The notes beneath the pieces are model-generated. The model ran no database searches and had not been told where the DNA came from. It was given only the letters and a program-made list of their open reading frames with translations. Shown here piece after piece: positions 60,529 to 64,000 of a DNA stretch of 64,000 nucleotides. Positions within the stretch are counted from its first letter, which is position 1. The number at the start of each line of letters is the position of its first letter. The stretch is from assembly GCA_900766135.1 (NCBI GenBank), contig CAAFUF010000015.1, positions 1 through 64,000 on the forward strand. Direction: 5' to 3'. The DNA comes from Paenibacillaceae bacterium (GTDB lineage Bacteria > Bacillota > Bacilli > Paenibacillales > Paenibacillaceae). Both the position numbers and the translations under genes were made by a program.

Positions 60529-62034
60529 ATGTTTCGGAGTATGATTGCTAACTTAGCGTTGTTGACCGCCTTTCTCTTTATTTTTAATCAGATCTATTAC
60601 AGTTATTTGATCAAAAAGAACGCGATATCCGTGAAAGTATGGATCGGGCTGCTGCACGGGGTTTGCGGTTCGTTGCTGCTTCTGTTCAGTTTTCGGATCA
60701 ATGAAACGGTCTATATCGATTTCAGGCATATCGCCATCATCAGCGCCGCCTTTTTCGGCGGAGCCGTCTCTTCGTGCATTGCCGCCGGCATCCTGATCCT
60801 GGTCCGGGCCGTCAGTTTCGGGGATTTGACCGTATATACCTTGATCGCGATGACCACCTTGACCTTAAACGGGATCGGTTCCGGTCTGGTGATGCGATAC
60901 TGCGCCGATTATTGGCGGAAATGGCAAGTCTCCTTGTTGTTCATCACCTTGACCATTGCGCTGACGGCCATCCTCAAAAAAACAGATCCGGCCTATACGC
61001 TTTTATATATTTCCCTGCTTGCGCTAGGCGGATTTTTCGCGGCGGGCTTAATCCGGGTGTTCTCGCGGCACCATCAATTATCCGAGGAGCTGACCGCCAG
61101 CGAGAAGAGATACCGCGCGCTCCATTCCTTGCAAGAGGCCGTTTTCGATTCTTTGGTCGGCACGGTCATTACGGTCGTCGACCGGGAAGGACGGATTACG
61201 CGGATCAACAAGGCCGCCGAGCGAATGCTGGGCTATACGGTGGAAGAACTGCTTGGCCGGTCGCCTTTCCTGTTTCACGTTCCCGAGGAAATCAACGACT
61301 TCGTCCACCCGTCTTATCGGCTGTCCGATTTTGTATCGGGCATTTTGACGGAAGGCAAAGAATTTACCTACGTTCGCAAGGATGGGTCCAGGCTGACCGT
61401 GCTGCTGCATGTTTCGGAGCTGTGGCTTGGTCGCGAGGTCATCGGTTACGTCTTTTTGGCCACCGATATTTCCGAGCGAAAAGAGATGGAGGACAGGCTG
61501 TATCGGCTTTCCATGATCGACGGGCTGACGGGCGCGACCAACCGCCGTTATTTCGACGAAGCCTTAGTGCAAGAGTGGGAGAAAGCGAAGGCTTCGGGCC
61601 GATGCGGGCATGCTTTGATCCTGTTTGATATCGATCGGTTTAAGGCTTATAACGATATATACGGTCACCCCGCCGGAGACGCCTGCTTGATCAGGGTGGC
61701 GGAGATCGTAAACAATACGTTAAACAACCCGGACTATACGATTTCCCGTTATGGAGGGGAAGAATTTGCGGTGATCATGCCGAGCACGAACGAAAGCCTG
61801 GCGTTGGAAGCCGCCGAGTCCCTGCGGTTAGCGGTCTTGGAGGCCCGAATCCCCCACGAGGGATCAACAAACGGCGGGGTCTTAACCATCAGCGTAGGAG
61901 TTGCCGGATGCGTGCATCCGCAGTTCGCATCCCCGGACGCATTGGTATCCATGGCGGACCGGGCGTTATATCATTCCAAAGCCTGCGGACGAAATCAGGT
62001 TTCCGGTTATCGCGAGCTTGCAGAAACGGTATGA
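60529..62034 (+). CDS. Membrane diguanylate cyclase with 5TM, PAS and GGDEF domains
   Basis: 501 residues. Five or six helices (about 5-185) match the 5TM-5TMR LYT sensor. A PAS domain (about 200-315: FDSLVGTVITVVDREGRITRINKAAERMLGYTVEELLG) is followed by a GGDEF domain with ALILFDIDRFKAYNDIYGHPAGD and the active site RYGGEEF. The motif is intact, so it should make cyclic di-GMP. The ATG at 60529 is used; an in-frame TTG at 60502 exists, and no strong ribosome site is visible for either. Monocistronic. Confidence 0.93.
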   Translation: MFRSMIANLALLTAFLFIFNQIYYSYLIKKNAISVKVWIGLLHGVCGSLLLLFSFRINETVYIDFRHIAIISAAFFGGAVSSCIAAGILILVRAVSFGDLTVYTLIAMTTLTLNGIGSGLVMRYCADYWRKWQVSLLFITLTIALTAILKKTDPAYTLLYISLLALGGFFAAGLIRVFSRHHQLSEELTASEKRYRALHSLQEAVFDSLVGTVITVVDREGRITRINKAAERMLGYTVEELLGRSPFLFHVPEEINDFVHPSYRLSDFVSGILTEGKEFTYVRKDGSRLTVLLHVSELWLGREVIGYVFLATDISERKEMEDRLYRLSMIDGLTGATNRRYFDEALVQEWEKAKASGRCGHALILFDIDRFKAYNDIYGHPAGDACLIRVAEIVNNTLNNPDYTISRYGGEEFAVIMPSTNESLALEAAESLRLAVLEARIPHEGSTNGGVLTISVGVAGCVHPQFASPDALVSMADRALYHSKACGRNQVSGYRELAETV

Positions 62035-62040
62035 CCTTAA

Positions 62041-62088
62041 CCAAAAGCGCGGGGGAGCGATGCTCTCCCCCGCGCTTTTGGTTTTTTT
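62041..62088. terminator. Strong rho-independent terminator
   Basis: CCAAAAGCGCGGGGGAG pairs with CTCCCCCGCGCTTTTGG around a short loop and is followed by T residues. The stem is symmetric and could act for both convergent genes. Confidence 0.93.
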
Positions 62089-63385
62089 AGCGATAAGCCG
62101 GCAGCCAATCCCCGTGCGCTTCGATCAGGTCATCGCACATCGCGATGATATCGTCGATGGATAATTCGGCTGAGGTGTGAGGATCGAGCATGGCCGCATG
62201 GTAGATATGCTCCTTCTTGCCGGTGATGGCGGCTTCGATCGTCAGCAGTTGGGTGTTGATGTTCGTGCGGTTCAACGCAGCGCATTGCGGCGGCAGATTG
62301 CCGACATACGTAGGGGTCACACCGCTCGCATCCACGAGGCAGGAGACTTCCACGCAAGCTTCTGCCGGGAGGTTGGGAATCAGTCCCGTATTCATTACGT
62401 TGCCGCCGATTTTGAACGGGACGTCGGTTTCAATGGCTTCCATAATATAGGAAGCGTATTCATGGGAACGCTCGTGCTTCAACTCCCGATTGCCGACGAG
62501 CTCTTCCCGCATGCGCTCCCAGTTGGAGATTTGTTCGACGCAGCGCCGCGGGTATTCGTCCAGCGGAATTTGGAAACGTTCGATCAGTTCGGGATAGTTG
62601 CGTTTGATAAAATAAGGATGATATTCGGCGTTATGCTCCGACGATTCCGTGATGTAATAGCCGAATTTCAGCATCATTTCGAACCGGACCATGTCATGAT
62701 GCGGCTGTTTTTGCTTCTCCGCCGCCAGGCGTTTGATTTCCGGGTACAGGTCGACGCCGTCCCGGGTGACCTCGAGCAGCCAGGCCATATGGTTGATGCC
62801 GGCGATTTTGGCTTGAACTCCGGTTTTGTCCATTCCTAAGCTGTCGAACAAGCCGGGAATGCAGGCCTGAACGCTGTGGCAAAGGCCAACGGTACGAACC
62901 TGGCCGTACGTATTCATGACGTTGGTCAGCACGGCCATCGGGTTCGTGTAGTTCAAAAACAAGGCGTCCGGGCACATTTCGCGGATATCGGCCGCAAAGT
63001 CCAGCATGACGGGAATCGTCCGCAAATTGCGGAAAATCCCGCCGATCCCGACCGTATCGGCGATCGTCTGGCGCAGCCCGTATTTCTTCGGAATCTCGAA
63101 ATCCGTAATGGTGCACGGATCATATCCGCCGACTTGGATGGCGTTGATGACGTACTTCGCGCCTTTCAGCGCCTCCTTGCGGTCGGTGTAGGCTTTCACG
63201 ATGCATGTACTGCCGCTGCTACGCATCAGATTATTCAGCATGTTCTCCGAATCCTTGAGCCGCTGAAGGTCGATATCAAACAAGGCGAGCTCGAAGCCCT
63301 GCAAAGCGGGGGTCTGCATGCAATCGCCCAAGACATTTTTGGCGAACACCGTACTGCCGGCCCCGATAAATGTAATTTTCGACAT
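62087..63385 (-). CDS. melA: GH4 alpha-galactosidase/alpha-glucosidase (MelA-like)
   Basis: 432 residues, the size of MelA. Opens with the NAD-binding KITFIGAGSTVFAKN, then YTNPMAVLTNVMNTYG, the metal-binding VGLCHSVQ (Cys169-His170) and AGINHMAWLLEV. These enzymes need NAD, Mn2+ and a reducing agent and hydrolyse glycosides by oxidation and elimination. The CHSVQ form is typical of alpha-galactosidases. The ATG at 63385 follows AGGAGGAG; the frame extends to 63391. Divergent from an AraC gene with a tandem site between them. Confidence 0.93.
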   Translation of the reverse strand: MSKITFIGAGSTVFAKNVLGDCMQTPALQGFELALFDIDLQRLKDSENMLNNLMRSSGSTCIVKAYTDRKEALKGAKYVINAIQVGGYDPCTITDFEIPKKYGLRQTIADTVGIGGIFRNLRTIPVMLDFAADIREMCPDALFLNYTNPMAVLTNVMNTYGQVRTVGLCHSVQACIPGLFDSLGMDKTGVQAKIAGINHMAWLLEVTRDGVDLYPEIKRLAAEKQKQPHHDMVRFEMMLKFGYYITESSEHNAEYHPYFIKRNYPELIERFQIPLDEYPRRCVEQISNWERMREELVGNRELKHERSHEYASYIMEAIETDVPFKIGGNVMNTGLIPNLPAEACVEVSCLVDASGVTPTYVGNLPPQCAALNRTNINTQLLTIEAAITGKKEHIYHAAMLDPHTSAELSIDDIIAMCDDLIEAHGDWLPAYR

Positions 63386-63411
63386 ATCCAATCTCCTCCT
63401 TTTTCCTCCTC

Positions 63412-63471
63412 AATATAGCTCTCGTCCTGAAATAAAGGTATGGAGGAATGAAAGGGAAGTATGGAGAAATG
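63412..63471. promoter_or_regulatory. AraC-type tandem repeats and melA promoter
   Basis: GTATGGAGGAATG (63438-63450) and GTATGGAGAAATG (63459-63471) match at 12 of 13 positions with a 21-bp period, the hallmark of AraC binding. For melA (minus strand) a -10 TATATT lies at 63417-63412. The proximal repeat adjoins a poor -35, so class II activation is likely. Confidence 0.75.
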
Positions 63472-63537
63472 TTGTATTTTGGTCCACCATCCCGTACGCT
63501 AGGGAGAGCAGACCCAATCGCGTTTTAGGAGGCCGTG

Positions 63538-64000
63538 ATGATTCCCGAACATGACTTGTTTGAAGTCCATATGAACCCCGATGACCGGGAACGGGAGGTG
63601 GCCGTCTTGTTTAGCGGTCAAGGACGGCCCCATCCGAACCATCGCATCGGGCCGTCCGTGCATGACCATTTTTTGCTGCATACCGTATTTGAGGGGAAGG
63701 GAACGTATACTTGGGGAGGACGCGTTTATTCCTGCGGGCCGGGAGATACCTTCGTTATTTTTCCGAGCGGCTTGTTCACATATGAAGCGGATGCCAGGGA
63801 TCCCTGGCATTACGCATGGGTCGCATTAAAAGGGCCAGGCGTCCTTCGACAGCTGGCGGACGTCGGAATTACGCCGGACCAGCCGGTGGTAAGCTCCCGG
63901 GAACCCGAGGAATTACGGGAGCTCTACGCCCGCCTTCGGTCCTCGTTCCGCCAGAGCGATCACCCGCATTTGGAGAGCCTTGAGGCGGCGGGGTGGCTGA
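63538..64000 (+). CDS. AraC-family regulator, N-terminal part (cut by window end)
   Basis: The first 154 residues. A cupin sensor is clear: HHFLLHTVFEGKGTYTWGGRVYSCGPGDTFVIFPSGL-like spacing, as in MsmR/RafR activators. RBS TTTAGGAGGCC precedes ATG 63538. The helix-turn-helix half would lie beyond 64000. It probably activates the divergent melA gene through the repeats at 63438. Confidence 0.88.
   Translation, partial: MIPEHDLFEVHMNPDDREREVAVLFSGQGRPHPNHRIGPSVHDHFLLHTVFEGKGTYTWGGRVYSCGPGDTFVIFPSGLFTYEADARDPWHYAWVALKGPGVLRQLADVGITPDQPVVSSREPEELRELYARLRSSFRQSDHPHLESLEAAGWL

Overview
The window reads like a chromosomal segment of a Paenibacillus-type Firmicute (inference). The signs are a moderately GC-rich genome with strong AAGGAGG ribosome binding sites, three YesM/YesN-style two-component pairs or relatives, many MalF/MalG-type sugar ABC transporters with lipoprotein binding proteins, and a large density of glycoside hydrolases, AraC and LacI regulators. 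No phage, plasmid, transposase or CRISPR genes were seen.

Layout. (1) 1-9.1 kb: the end of a sugar ABC transporter operon (permease, binding lipoprotein), a YesM-like histidine kinase and YesN-like regulator, a secreted parallel beta-helix protein and a PrsA/SurA-like membrane protein. It is preceded by an array of 37-bp hairpin repeats. (2) 9.2-15.6 kb: an esterase plus LacI regulator operon with a clear promoter and LacI operator, a zinc-type alcohol dehydrogenase family protein, a glycosyltransferase-like protein and a GH5 hydrolase. (3) 15.6-29.9 kb: an intact tRNA-Leu(CAG), then a catabolic block ending in a degenerate copy of the same tRNA 3' end and terminator. The block holds an oxidoreductase plus sugar ABC operon, a LacI regulator, an AraC regulator, a CBM9-like/sugar isomerase/oxidoreductase operon, a large secreted GH114-like protein and a second isomerase. 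Four of its promoter regions share a 13-bp palindrome of the form ATTTGCCGCAAAT or ATTTGCGCCAAAT, so the block looks like a self-contained LacI regulon and possibly an old island.

(4) 30-33.7 kb: a gene fragment, a NitT/TauT-type ABC transporter, and a decayed zone with remnants including a chemoreceptor piece. (5) 33.7-44.4 kb: a LytTR response regulator with an apparent one-base frameshift, an AgrC-like kinase, then two ideal LytTR direct repeats in front of an operon encoding a membrane-anchored GH3 enzyme with swapped domain order, a second GH3, a GtrA-like membrane protein, a GT2 glycosyltransferase and UDP-galactopyranose mutase. This is the most unusual system in the window. It combines glycan hydrolysis and galactofuranose-type glycan synthesis under one apparent two-component switch. 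(6) 44.4-54 kb: an AraC regulator, a GH27 alpha-galactosidase translationally coupled to a small zinc-ribbon protein, a second YesN/YesM pair and its lplABC-like sugar transporter. (7) 54-64 kb: a LytTR remnant, a class 3 lipase, an OmpR/EnvZ-type pair divergent from a secreted protein, a small membrane protein, an adenosine deaminase-like enzyme, a GNAT acetyltransferase, a diguanylate cyclase, and a GH4 alpha-galactosidase divergent from an AraC regulator cut by the window end.

Starts were chosen by ribosome binding site, signal peptide and overlap with neighbours, and several differ from the longest open frame. All functional names come from motif recognition by eye. No database search was run.
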